From assembly GCA_031296165.1 (NCBI GenBank), contig JARLGF010000039.1, positions 1 to 54,889 on the forward strand: a DNA stretch of 54,889 nt, written 5' to 3'. Shown piece by piece: positions 42,681-51,138 of this stretch. Position numbers and translations under genes: made by a program. Every line of letters starts with the position of its first letter. Within the stretch, counting starts at the first letter, position 1. The DNA comes from Occallatibacter sp. Lineage in GTDB: Bacteria; Acidobacteriota; Terriglobia; Terriglobales; Acidobacteriaceae. The notes beneath the pieces are model-generated. The model made no database searches. It had not been told where the DNA came from and was given only the letters and a program-made list of their open reading frames with translations.

Positions 42681-44975
42681 TCAGAACAGTTTCAAACTCC
42701 GCGGCCGGTTCCAATCGAACAGATTGAATCGGCCCGGCTGTTCCTTGGCCGGGTGCGCCATGCAGTGGCTTCTCGACTGCACCGGCGTCGCATACGAACG
42801 CGTCACGTGCAGACGGTCCATCACCACGTACCGGGTGCGCAATCCATTCACGGTCGCGGGCAATTGCGCGGGAACTTTCCTCCGGTCCACGTAGATCACC
42901 AGCGCCGCTTCCTTTGGATTGTCCAGGCTCTGTCCCACGCCCACGCCGAAGAACGCTGCATTCTGCCTCATCAGCCTGCCCGCAACCTGCTCCTTGACGG
43001 CCACTGCCGCGTTCAGCACGGACGACTGCAGAGCCGATACCGCGGAACCGGTTTCAAACGGAGCCTGCGGCGCAGACCCATAAGCCACCGCGCGCGCGGT
43101 GGTGGCAACCGCCAGCGTGCGCACGCCGTCCACCGTTGCCGGAACGTTCGCATTCATATTCTCGTCCGTATAGACCAGCACCGCCCCTTCGCCGGAATGG
43201 TCGCTGCTCTTGCCCGTTCCCACGCCCAGAATTCCCTGGGAGGGATTCACCAGCGCGCGCGCCTGTGCCAGTGCCTGCTGCGCGCGGCCCAACTCCGTAC
43301 CGCTCAGCGTCCGTCCCTGCGCCGCCGCCACCGTGTTGGAGCCATAATTCAGGCAGCTCACAGCGTGGTCCGTGGTGCCCACAAACGTGTACGAGATCCC
43401 GCCGCCCACCTGCGCGCTCAGTTCGCTCAGCACCTCGCCCACCGGGTTGGCCACCGCCTGGCTCACTCCCGATACATCCGTCCCACCGGCAAAAAACAGC
43501 CCCACCGGCTCGGCATTCGCGCTATCCACCACCAGCGCCCCGGAGTCGCCCGCATCGCTGAATTGGTTGCCGCTGATCGCCAGTTGGTTGGTAAAGGTCT
43601 TCGTCAGGTAAGACCTGGTCTCTGCGCAGTCCAGGTAGTAGTCCACGCGCACGTCCAGACTCAGCGCGGAAACGCTGGCGCACGTCAGCCCCGTGGTGCG
43701 TCCGCTTTTGGCCACCTTCAGATTCAATACGGCCGTCTCGCCCTTGCCGCCCGTCGAGGAAATGCCCGGGGGCGCGGCCGCCAGTTGCCCGTCCGTCTGC
43801 TGTGCTCCCAGTTCCAGAATGCTGCCGCTGCTGTTCACCGCTCTGGAGTTCACCTGCGCAATGGCAGCATCCGCGTTGGTTGCACTCGAACTCAGCGCCA
43901 GCCAGCCGGTCAGAAAACCCACCGGCGTCGTCCCGGAGCCCTCGCCGTAGGGTGTGCAGTTATTGTCGATCAGCCCCGGCTGGATAATCGTATTGCCCAC
44001 GCTGGCGTGGTCGCTGCGCGCCAACACGTGGTTGGCGCTCAGCAGGTACTGGCGGGCGTTGCTGTCCTGGATCAGCGAGCCCAGCGTCCCGCTGCAGCAA
44101 TCCACAATCTGGTTGCCTGAGCTGTCGTAGTCGCTGTTGTTGCCGCCTGAGCTGCCCAGCGGTACCGGCGTCGTCCCTTCCGTCTGGTGGGTCGCGGGAT
44201 TGCTTGACACCCCCGCCGTATTCAGCAGCACCTCGCTCACTGCCCGTGAAGCCGTGCCGATGCTCGCCACAATATACGTCACGCCCGTAGACGAAACGCT
44301 AGACGGCGCCGTATACGTCACCACGCAGGAAGTAAAGTTCGCACTGCCGCGCAGACAGCGCGGCGCGCTCAGAGAACCCTGTCCCCCGCTCGTCCCGGTT
44401 GCCGTGCTCGACAGCGCAAAGTCGATGCCGGCGCTGCCCCCTGCCTCCGCCACGTAGCCGGTCACGGTCACGGTTCCGTTGGCGCCCAGCGCCACGTTCT
44501 CCGGTGTCAGCGGCTGCAGAAATCCCGGCGTCAAGGTCAGCACGGCGGTCGCCGTCGTGGTCGCGTTCAGCGTGGCCGTCACCACCACTTCCACATGGTC
44601 GGTCGTCAGATAGCTCGGCGGCGTGTACGCCCCCGCCGCGGTAATGCTCCCCGCTCCGCTGTTGGCGTCCCCACCGCTCACCGTCCAGGTCACGCCCGCA
44701 GCGCCTCCACCGGTAAGCGTCGCCGTAAACTGCTCCACCAATGCGCCCTTCGCATTGGTCCCGTTGCAGCCCGTGCAATTGGTGTCGATCGTGTTGGTGC
44801 CGGGACTGATTGAAAACGTGCTGTTCGACGGGTTGGCGGTCACGCTGCTGCCGCTGCCGCATCCCGCCGCCGCCAGCAGCACCGGAACCAGCGCCATCGC
44901 CAGCCCGCGCAGCCGCATTCTCCGCGCACACCCGCCCAGGGGACGCATCGGCACTTCCGTCGCGGTTTGCGTCAT
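42681..44975 (-). CDS. Secreted trypsin-like serine protease lipoprotein
   Basis: The chosen ATG (44975) gives MTQTATEVPMRPLGGCARRM and a lipobox LLAAAGC. A GTG at 45029 would add 18 residues; neither start has a strong ribosome site. After the lipid anchor comes an Ig-like beta region. In the longer numbering the catalytic triad is His334 (LLSANHVLA), Asp387 (TNADAAIAQV) and Ser496 (SDAGDSGALVVD). Two copies of a 60-residue unit follow (GVGTGKSSDHSGEGAVLVYT and GVGVGQSLDNPKEAALVIYV, each ending in P-A-T-V-x-G-x-R-T). The protein is probably displayed on the outer surface. The substrate is unknown. Confidence 0.87.
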   Translation of the reverse strand: MTQTATEVPMRPLGGCARRMRLRGLAMALVPVLLAAAGCGSGSSVTANPSNSTFSISPGTNTIDTNCTGCNGTNAKGALVEQFTATLTGGGAAGVTWTVSGGDANSGAGSITAAGAYTPPSYLTTDHVEVVVTATLNATTTATAVLTLTPGFLQPLTPENVALGANGTVTVTGYVAEAGGSAGIDFALSSTATGTSGGQGSLSAPRCLRGSANFTSCVVTYTAPSSVSSTGVTYIVASIGTASRAVSEVLLNTAGVSSNPATHQTEGTTPVPLGSSGGNNSDYDSSGNQIVDCCSGTLGSLIQDSNARQYLLSANHVLARSDHASVGNTIIQPGLIDNNCTPYGEGSGTTPVGFLTGWLALSSSATNADAAIAQVNSRAVNSSGSILELGAQQTDGQLAAAPPGISSTGGKGETAVLNLKVAKSGRTTGLTCASVSALSLDVRVDYYLDCAETRSYLTKTFTNQLAISGNQFSDAGDSGALVVDSANAEPVGLFFAGGTDVSGVSQAVANPVGEVLSELSAQVGGGISYTFVGTTDHAVSCLNYGSNTVAAAQGRTLSGTELGRAQQALAQARALVNPSQGILGVGTGKSSDHSGEGAVLVYTDENMNANVPATVDGVRTLAVATTARAVAYGSAPQAPFETGSAVSALQSSVLNAAVAVKEQVAGRLMRQNAAFFGVGVGQSLDNPKEAALVIYVDRRKVPAQLPATVNGLRTRYVVMDRLHVTRSYATPVQSRSHCMAHPAKEQPGRFNLFDWNRPRSLKLF

Positions 44976-45029
44976 CGATGGCAATTTCTTTCCCTGCGCC
45001 TTCGCTTCTGTTCGTGAGATTCGAATCAC

Positions 45030-45404
45030 AGTTTAGATGTCTTTTCGCCGCCCGGGGTGAGCCCTTTTGCTCATTCCCCTGTTCTCCCGTAAAACGCGGC
45101 CCATTCGTAAAAACAGCAACTCGGCGACCGCCTCTTCCGCGCGTCGCCGCCTTGAGCGGTGCTCCAGTTGCGACAGAGAGAAACCATGCAGGTCACGCTC
45201 CATAAAGTGGAGAATACCCCTTAAATAACGCTAAATAAGGATCTTGCCCCCTTCAGCCTTCAGCAAAAACCTTCCCGGAAATCCCATCGCCTGGGAAAAT
45301 GCGCAATCCCGGCATCGAAGCAAAACTCTCTACGCTTTTCAAGATTAACGCAACGAAGCCTCCGCACTAGACTCTAAACAGCAGAAGTTACACCAGGAGA
45401 AATA
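45030..45404. other. Divergent intergenic region
   Basis: It separates the protease gene and the aldo/keto reductase. Apart from A/T-rich stretches near 45220-45240 (TTAAATAACGCTAAATAAGG), which could hold a promoter, nothing specific is seen. Confidence 0.3.
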
Positions 45405-46403
45405 ATGGAATACGTTAATTTCGGCAATACCGGCCTCAAAGTCTCCCGCCTCGCTCTCGGCTGCATGACCTACGGAGCCCCTGCAACTGGCCAGCCGCAG
45501 CCCGGTCGCCACGCCTGGACCCTCAATGAAGCCGACAGCCAGCCTTTTCTGCGCCAGGCTCTCGATCTCGGCATCAATTTCTTTGACACTGCCAACGTCT
45601 ACTCCAGCGGCGAAAGCGAAACCGTCCTCGGCCGCTTTCTCAAGGCCAACACCCGCCGCGAAGCCATCGTCATCGCCACCAAGGTGCATATGCCCATGCG
45701 CGACGAACCCAACGGCCGCGGCCTTTCCCGCAAGGCCATCCTCTTTGAACTGGACCAGAGCCTTCAGCGTCTCCAGACCGACTACGTCGATCTCTACCAG
45801 ATTCATCGCTGGGACTACGAAACCCCCATCGAAGAAACCCTTGAAGTCCTCCACGATGTGGTCAAGGCCGGCAAGGTCCGTTACATCGGCGCCTCGTCCA
45901 TGTTCGCCTGGCAGTTCGCCAAGGCCCTCTATCTCGCCCGCCTCAACGGATGGACCCGCTTCGTCTCCATGCAGAACCACTACAACCTGCTCTATCGCGA
46001 AGAAGAGCGCGAAATGATCGGCCTCTGCCAGTCTGAATCCATCGCCGTCATGCCCTGGAGCCCTCTTGCCCGTGGCCGTCTCACCCGCGCCTGGCAAAGC
46101 GATTCCACCAAGCGCTTTGAAACCGACATCTACGGCCGGACCATGTACGCGCACACTGAAGAAGCTGACCACAAGGTCGTCGATCGCCTCGGCCAGATTG
46201 CCGAACAGCGCGCCCTGCCACGCGCTCAGATCGCCCTCGCCTGGCTGCTCGCGAAGCCCGCCGTCACCACTCCCATCGTAGGCGCCAGCAAGCCCCATCA
46301 CCTTGAAGACGCCGTCGCAGCCCTCTCCGTCCGCCTCACAAATGAGGAAATCGCCGCCCTCGAAGAGCCTTACATCCCCCACCCCGTCCTGGGCTTCAAC
46401 TAG
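45405..46403 (+). CDS. Aldo/keto reductase
   Basis: NADPH-dependent oxidoreductase with a TIM barrel. The tetrad is Asp61, Tyr66 (FFDTANVYSSGE), Lys93 (VIATKVHMP) and His134 (LYQIHRWD). The C-terminal cofactor region has TPIVGASKPHHLEDAVAALS. At 332 residues it resembles the YajO/YhdN-like subgroup. AGGAG lies 8-9 nt before the ATG. Substrate cannot be told. A hairpin follows at 46415. Confidence 0.93.
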   Translation: MEYVNFGNTGLKVSRLALGCMTYGAPATGQPQPGRHAWTLNEADSQPFLRQALDLGINFFDTANVYSSGESETVLGRFLKANTRREAIVIATKVHMPMRDEPNGRGLSRKAILFELDQSLQRLQTDYVDLYQIHRWDYETPIEETLEVLHDVVKAGKVRYIGASSMFAWQFAKALYLARLNGWTRFVSMQNHYNLLYREEEREMIGLCQSESIAVMPWSPLARGRLTRAWQSDSTKRFETDIYGRTMYAHTEEADHKVVDRLGQIAEQRALPRAQIALAWLLAKPAVTTPIVGASKPHHLEDAVAALSVRLTNEEIAALEEPYIPHPVLGFN

Positions 46404-46414
46404 CAAACGCAGCA

Positions 46415-46438
46415 AGGCCGGGGTTTCCGCCCCGGCCT
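46415..46438 (+). terminator. Hairpin between the aldo/keto reductase and DUF1080 genes
   Basis: AGGCCGGGG-TTTCCG-CCCCGGCCT forms a 9-bp stem 11 bp after the stop. It is symmetric and could serve both converging genes. The same hairpin type (GCCGGGGTTTTAACCCCGGC) occurs at 53377-53396. Confidence 0.55.
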
Positions 46439-46464
46439 CGCCCAACCAGACTTTCAATCGCCCT

Positions 46465-47244
46465 TTATTGCCCAGGCCCCAGTTCCCGTATCCAGATATT
46501 CCGGAAGTGCACCGGGTAGTGATGATCCTGTAGATGCAGCGGCATCTTCTCCGGCACCGGCTTGTACACGCTCGGATCAATGTAGGTGATGCCCTCAATC
46601 TCCACGTTGTCCTGCACCAGCACTCCGTTGTGAATCACCGTCACATGCGCCTTACGGGTCAGCGTGCCGCTCGCGTCAAACCGTGGCCCGTGAAAAACGA
46701 TGTCGTAGGTCTGCCACTCGCCCGGAGGCCGCGTCGCATTCACCTGCGGCGGATACTGCCCATACACAGCCCCCGCCTGCCCGTCGGGATACGTGGCCGC
46801 GTGGTAGGAATCCAGCACCTGGATCTCGTACTGGTTCATCAGAATCACGCCGCTGTTGCCGCGCGCCTGTCCCTCGCCCACGGCCGGAACCGGCTCGGCA
46901 AATTCAATGTGCATCTGCATGTCGCCGAAGGCACGCCGCGTCACCAGGTCGCCGCCGTGCGGAGTCACCTCAATATAGCCGTTCTCCACCTTCCACTTCG
47001 AAGGCTGCCCCTCCTTGTCGCACCACTGCGAAAGGTCCTTGCCGTCGAACAGAACAATCGCATCCGACGGCGCCTTCCCCGCTTCCTTCTGCGTGCTCGC
47101 CGTTCCCGGATCGATCTCCGTCGGAGCCGGGCGGGTCATGTCGTGGACCTTGTAGCGCGGGTCCGTCTGCGCCCCGGACATCTGCGCAAAGCACAGAACC
47201 GCGGCCGCTGTCATACCAAGGGAAAATTTTGCATTCATTGTCAT
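46465..47244 (-). CDS. Exported DUF1080 (3-keto-glycoside hydrolase-like) protein
   Basis: The start at ATG 47244 is supported by GAGGAA about 9 nt upstream and yields a clear signal peptide (MTMNAKFSLGMTAAAVLCFA, cleavage near SGAQ). A longer frame upstream has no such features. The domain (about 60-255) has DAIVLFDGKDLSQW, GYIEVTPHGGDLVTRRAFGD, NSGVILMNQYEIQVLDSYH and HLQDHHYPVHFRNIWIREL. This is the lamin-G-like fold of DUF1080, which acts on 3-keto-sugars in several bacteria. It is thus probably secreted or periplasmic. Its neighbours are reductases but a link is not shown. Confidence 0.9.
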   Translation of the reverse strand: MTMNAKFSLGMTAAAVLCFAQMSGAQTDPRYKVHDMTRPAPTEIDPGTASTQKEAGKAPSDAIVLFDGKDLSQWCDKEGQPSKWKVENGYIEVTPHGGDLVTRRAFGDMQMHIEFAEPVPAVGEGQARGNSGVILMNQYEIQVLDSYHAATYPDGQAGAVYGQYPPQVNATRPPGEWQTYDIVFHGPRFDASGTLTRKAHVTVIHNGVLVQDNVEIEGITYIDPSVYKPVPEKMPLHLQDHHYPVHFRNIWIRELGPGQ

Positions 47245-47433
47245 AAGTGAAAATTCCTCGCTGCAAGAATACACAACCTCACCCGCCGTGAGCGTAATTT
47301 CCCTGGCCTCCGCCACGCCCATTGCGCAAAAGGTTAACCGCCCGCGCGTGCCCGTACAGCAAACGCCCCCATTCCAACCATCCCCGGCGTTGAACTCGCC
47401 GGCAGTTTGACCGCAATCGTTCGATAAGTGCAA

Positions 47434-47676
47434 TGTCCAGCCGCCTGCACAACAATGAACTCAAGGTGAAGACCCGCCGCCAGGAAGCCGATGAAAAACG
47501 CCAGGATCCCGGCAAACGAGCACGCCGATGGGTTGTCGAACGCAGCCATTCCTGGTTCAACAGATACCGTAAACTGCTAGTCAGCTTCGAAAAAAACCGA
47601 AGCCAGCTACTACGCGCTTCTGGCGCTGGCCGCCGCGCTGATCTCCTGGAGACAAACCATACCTATTTACGGATAA
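47434..47676 (+). pseudogene. IS5-family transposase C-terminal remnant
   Basis: One frame reads RARRWVVERSHSWFNRYRKL, the classic IS5 C-terminal motif (R-R-W-V-V-E-R-x-H-S-W-x-N-R). At a run of seven A near 47592 the frame must shift by one to continue as TEASYYALLALAAALISWRQ and end at TAA 47674. The N-terminal part, with most of the DDE residues, is absent. It lies between two minus-strand genes and 40 bp from the stop of the second aldo/keto reductase. Confidence 0.7.
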
Positions 47677-47715
47677 TATCTAAAGTCGTGCCACAGCCAA
47701 TGAACGGACGTGAGT

Positions 47716-48612
47716 TCAGTGTCTTGCATTGGACATAGCTTCAAGGACGGTAAGTTCTTTTGCGGGAATTTGCAGCTTCGCCGACTGGAGATTTTCGCGA
47801 AGATGCTGGAGGGAAGTTGTTCCGGGAATGACCAGAATGTTCGGCGAGCGCTGGAGAAGCCACGCAAGCGCAACTTGCATCGGCGTGGAGTTGAGACGCG
47901 ACGCTACGTTCGACAAAGTATCCGACTGCAGCGGAGAGAAACCGCCAAGAGGGAAGAAGGGAACGTAAGCGATGCCGTCAGGCGCGAGATCGGCAACGAG
48001 CGTATCGTCAGACCGATGCGCCAGGTTGTACTGATTCTGGACGCAGACGATGGGGACGATGCGCCGCGCTTCCGCGATCTGTGTGCGCGTGACGTTGCTC
48101 AATCCGATATGACGGATCAGCCCCTTTTGCTGAAGCTCGGCCAGAACGGTCAGCGGCGCCTCGATCGAGCCTTCCGCCGGTTGATGTACGTTCAACATGA
48201 TGCGCAGGTTGACCACATCCAGCACGTCCAGACCGAGATTGCGAAGATTGCTGTGCACCGCATCCGTCAGTTCTTCCGGGCTGAAAGCGGGAATCCACGA
48301 TCCATCTTCACCACGCAAGGCACCGACCTTGGTCACGATGACCAAGCCGTCACGATAGGGAGAGAGCGCCTTGCGCAGGATTTGATTGGTGACGTGCGGA
48401 CCATAAAAATCGGACGTATCAATATGGTTCACGCCGCTTTCGACGGCTTCCTGCAAAAGAGCAATCGCACCGTCAACATCCGGGGGCGGACCCCACACGA
48501 GCTTGTTGCCGTCTTTCCCCGCAAGTTGCATGGCCCCGTAGCCCATGCGGTTTACGCTGAGCAAACTCCCAGGCAGAGTAAAACTGCCAGCCAGATTCAT
48601 TTGTTGAAGCAT
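47716..48612 (-). CDS. Aldo/keto reductase (oxidoreductase YdbC-like)
   Basis: The 298-residue TIM-barrel protein has Asp65 and Tyr70 (GVNHIDTSDFYGPHVTN) and Lys95 (VIVTKVGALRG). The usual His is replaced: DVLDVVNLRIM has Arg at the matching position, as in the subgroup with the VNLR motif. The cofactor loop is ILVIPGTTSLQHLRENLQS. GAGGAAAATGAG precedes the ATG. It is divergent from a broken TetR regulator, whose intact relatives commonly sit beside such reductases. Confidence 0.92.
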   Translation of the reverse strand: MLQQMNLAGSFTLPGSLLSVNRMGYGAMQLAGKDGNKLVWGPPPDVDGAIALLQEAVESGVNHIDTSDFYGPHVTNQILRKALSPYRDGLVIVTKVGALRGEDGSWIPAFSPEELTDAVHSNLRNLGLDVLDVVNLRIMLNVHQPAEGSIEAPLTVLAELQQKGLIRHIGLSNVTRTQIAEARRIVPIVCVQNQYNLAHRSDDTLVADLAPDGIAYVPFFPLGGFSPLQSDTLSNVASRLNSTPMQVALAWLLQRSPNILVIPGTTSLQHLRENLQSAKLQIPAKELTVLEAMSNARH

Positions 48613-48753
48613 CTCATTTTCCTCTGATGGGTGATTTTTGACATTTTCATTGGCCGGAATTGACGAACGGGCCGGCTTCGGTAAAACTGTGAATGCTTCC
48701 GAACTAATAGATAAACGGAGGAAGGCTCCGGTTGCAAGTTATTTGTGTGGAGT

Positions 48754-49142
48754 ATGTCGAATCTCTCAAAAACCGTCCCTAGAAAGCCGCGCACGGATGC
48801 GCTGCGGAACCGCGAACGCATTTTGGATGTGGCGAAGAAGGCGTTTACCCGTTTCGGCACGGAGGCTAGTCTGGACTATATTGCCAAGCAGGCCGGTGTG
48901 GGAGTTGGAACTCTCTATCGCCATTTCCCATGCGGGACGCCCTGATTGAAGCGGTCTATCGGAGCGAGGTGGAAAAACTGGTTGCGGCGGAGCGCAAATT
49001 CATCGAGACGCTGCCGCCGGTCGAGGCGCTAAAAACATGGATGTTGTTGTTCGTCGACCATATTGCGGCAAAGCAGATCATAGCCCCCGCATTGAATGGT
49101 GTTGCAGGAGGCCAGTCGAAACTTATCGCGGGCTCCTTCTGA
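48754..49142 (+). pseudogene. TetR-family regulator, frameshifted
   Basis: Frame one gives MSNLSKTVPRKPRTDALRNR, then ERILDVAKKAFTRFGTEASL and AKQAGVGVGTLYRHFP, a full TetR N-terminal HTH. It then ends in CGTP*. The rest (MRDALIEAVYRSEVEKLVAA ... KTWMLLFVDHIAAKQIIAPA) lies one frame over, starting at 48930; a single missing base in the HFP-x-RDAL junction explains it. The second part stops at 49142 (SKLIAGSF), shorter than usual. A sequencing or assembly error at the junction is an alternative. It would have regulated the divergent reductase. Confidence 0.75.
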
Positions 49143-49177
49143 AGGTGACTCAGCTGCTTTTGGAAAACACCACCGCC

Positions 49178-50302
49178 TTACCCCACCAGTTTCATCGCAC
49201 GGATTGTTTCCTTGCGCACCGTAAGCCGCTCCACCAGGTCCGTGCGTACCTGGTAGCCTCGGCCCGGCGTGTCTGGAACGGCGATCTCTCCCGCCGCGCT
49301 CACCACCACCTCCGGCTCGATGATGTCCTCAGCCCAATACCGCGCTGACGCCGACACATCGCCGGGCAGGGTGAAGTTTTCCAGAGTCGACAGCGCGATA
49401 TTGTGCGCCCTTCCAATCCCCGACTCCAGCATCCCCCCGCACCACACTGGAATCCCCCGCTCCTGCGCCGCGTTATGTACGGCAATAGCCTCGGAAAATC
49501 CGCCGACGCGGCCGAGCTTGATGTTGATGATTTTGCAGCTCTCCATCTCGATGGCCGCGAGCGCGTCCCGCCGGTTGCGGATGGATTCGTCTAGGCAGAT
49601 GGGGGTTTCAAGCCTCTTCTGCAGCATCGAGTGGTAATAGAAATCGTCGGCCCAGAGCGGCTGCTCAATCATCAGCAGATCGAAAGCGTCAAAGCTCACC
49701 AGGTGGTCTGCATCCCGCAGCCTGTACGCGGAGTTGGCGTCGCAGCTCAGCGTAATAGCCGGCCACTTGTTGCGCACCCGCTCCAGAACCTCCACGTCCC
49801 AGCCCGGCTTGCACTTGAGTTTGATGCGCTGGTATCCAGCGGCCAGTTCCTTTTCAATCACAGCCAGCAACTCCGGAATCGAAGCCTGAATGCCCAGCGA
49901 AACTCCGCATGGTATCGTGTCGCGCACGCCGCCAATCAGCCGGGAAAGCGAAACGCCCTCACGCTGCGCTTCAATGTCCCAGATGGCATTTTCCAGCGTC
50001 GCCTTGGCCATGCGGTTGCCCCGTACCTGCCTGAAGATCCGCGGACACGCGCCTCCATGCTCAGGTGTTTCCGCGGCCAGCACCGGGCCCAGTTCGTTTA
50101 CCATCACAGCCCAGGCGCTATCGGTCGACTCCTCTGAGAAAAACGGCCGCTCGCCCGCCGTACATTCGCCCCACCCGGTCAACCCCTCGGACTGAATCTC
50201 CGCCAGCAGAATTCTCCGCTCGCGGGTCACGCCAAAGCTGGTCTCAAACGGGCGCACCAGCGGCAGGTGCAGTTCACGCAGCATGATTGCATCGATTTTC
50301 AT
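49178..50302 (-). CDS. Enolase-superfamily N-acylamino acid racemase / o-succinylbenzoate synthase
   Basis: The 374-residue protein has the MLE-type capping domain and barrel. Catalytic features: KLKCKPGWD (Lys-x-Lys acid/base), Asp in LSCDANSAY, Glu in LMIEQPLW, Asp/Glu in ICLDESI as metal ligands, and Lys in IINIKLGRVGG. This set belongs to the OSBS/N-succinylamino acid racemase group. No menaquinone genes are near. The preceding gene is a GNAT-type acyltransferase, a pairing known from the N-succinyl D-to-L amino acid conversion pathway, which favours racemase. Symbol left blank because the two activities cannot be separated by eye. Confidence 0.85.
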   Translation of the reverse strand: MKIDAIMLRELHLPLVRPFETSFGVTRERRILLAEIQSEGLTGWGECTAGERPFFSEESTDSAWAVMVNELGPVLAAETPEHGGACPRIFRQVRGNRMAKATLENAIWDIEAQREGVSLSRLIGGVRDTIPCGVSLGIQASIPELLAVIEKELAAGYQRIKLKCKPGWDVEVLERVRNKWPAITLSCDANSAYRLRDADHLVSFDAFDLLMIEQPLWADDFYYHSMLQKRLETPICLDESIRNRRDALAAIEMESCKIINIKLGRVGGFSEAIAVHNAAQERGIPVWCGGMLESGIGRAHNIALSTLENFTLPGDVSASARYWAEDIIEPEVVVSAAGEIAVPDTPGRGYQVRTDLVERLTVRKETIRAMKLVG

Positions 50303-50343
50303 AAAGTTTGCATTCCTCGGGAAAAAATCGGTTCAATTGGAAA

Positions 50344-51138
50344 TCAATCCAGCTCCGGCTGGTCAAGGGGCCCTAATTCGAAAACGCCATTTCCTTCCGC
50401 ATCCCTGACAAAACCAAGTACGGCCAAACCCCGGACAAAAGCCTGTTGAAACTTCCGGCGGTTCTCCAACTGAACGGCGAGTGCGCGTTCCCGGCCGGCT
50501 TCCGTAGCCTTCCATTGGTAGATGGGGGCCGGAACCAAAATCCGCTCCTCTGCAATGTGTACTGCTGCCGGACCGCCCTCCAGAATGCCCTGCACCCTGG
50601 GCGAATCCATATGCCACTCCGCCAATAGCCGGTCCGTTGGCAGTCCGCCCTGCAATCGAGATGAGGATACACCATAAAAATTCACGCGATACTCGCGAAC
50701 CACGGCTCCCAGCCTGTGGATATTGAGATAAGCGTTCTTGATCTCCAGCGGGTCGAAGGTCCACTCCATGTGCCGGATGCCGCGCGCCAGCGCCTCTCTA
50801 CGCTGCTCCCGCTTCAGTTGCGCGCCCAGGCCGCAGTCCCTGTACCCCTCCCGCACAGCCAGCATGTGAGAGTGCAGATAAGCCTGCGGTTTGCCTTGCC
50901 TCGTTTTCACGCCCGGCAAAGAAAAAACAAAACCTATCAGCGCTGCCGCACCATTCCCCGGTCTGGCATCGGCAATCTCCGTATCGAAGGCGCCAATCAC
51001 CTGCCCGCCGATCTTCTGCGCCAGCAGGAATGTCTTGCACGGAATCACGTCCGTCTCATCGTAGCCCCAGGTTTCAATCTGCAGCGCAACGCAGGCCGCC
51101 AGCTCCTCAAAACCCTCGCAGACTCGAATCGCAATCAT
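50344..51138 (-). CDS. GNAT-like N-acyltransferase (COG3375 type)
   Basis: The start at 51138 (MIAIRVCEGFEELAACVALQ) overlaps the mazG stop as ATGA; the much longer upstream frame is antisense-like. The 264 residues include VIGAFD, GFVFSLPGV, YLHSHMLAVREGYRDCGLGA (the acetyl-CoA-binding Q/R-x-x-G-x-G/A-like loop) and MEWTFDPLEIKNAYLNIHRL. The latter motif is characteristic of the predicted acyltransferases found with OSBS-like racemases. Substrate may be an amino acid. It forms an operon with mazG and the racemase. Confidence 0.85.
   Translation of the reverse strand: MIAIRVCEGFEELAACVALQIETWGYDETDVIPCKTFLLAQKIGGQVIGAFDTEIADARPGNGAAALIGFVFSLPGVKTRQGKPQAYLHSHMLAVREGYRDCGLGAQLKREQRREALARGIRHMEWTFDPLEIKNAYLNIHRLGAVVREYRVNFYGVSSSRLQGGLPTDRLLAEWHMDSPRVQGILEGGPAAVHIAEERILVPAPIYQWKATEAGRERALAVQLENRRKFQQAFVRGLAVLGFVRDAEGNGVFELGPLDQPELD

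Noticed and set aside
42753-44120. Plus-strand open frame of 455 codons opposite the serine protease
   Set aside because: Same antisense artefact; the protease has a full catalytic triad and lipobox on the other strand.
47279-47560. Minus-strand open frames of 71-93 codons beside the DUF1080 gene
   Set aside because: They overlap the IS5 remnant in antisense and show no family features.
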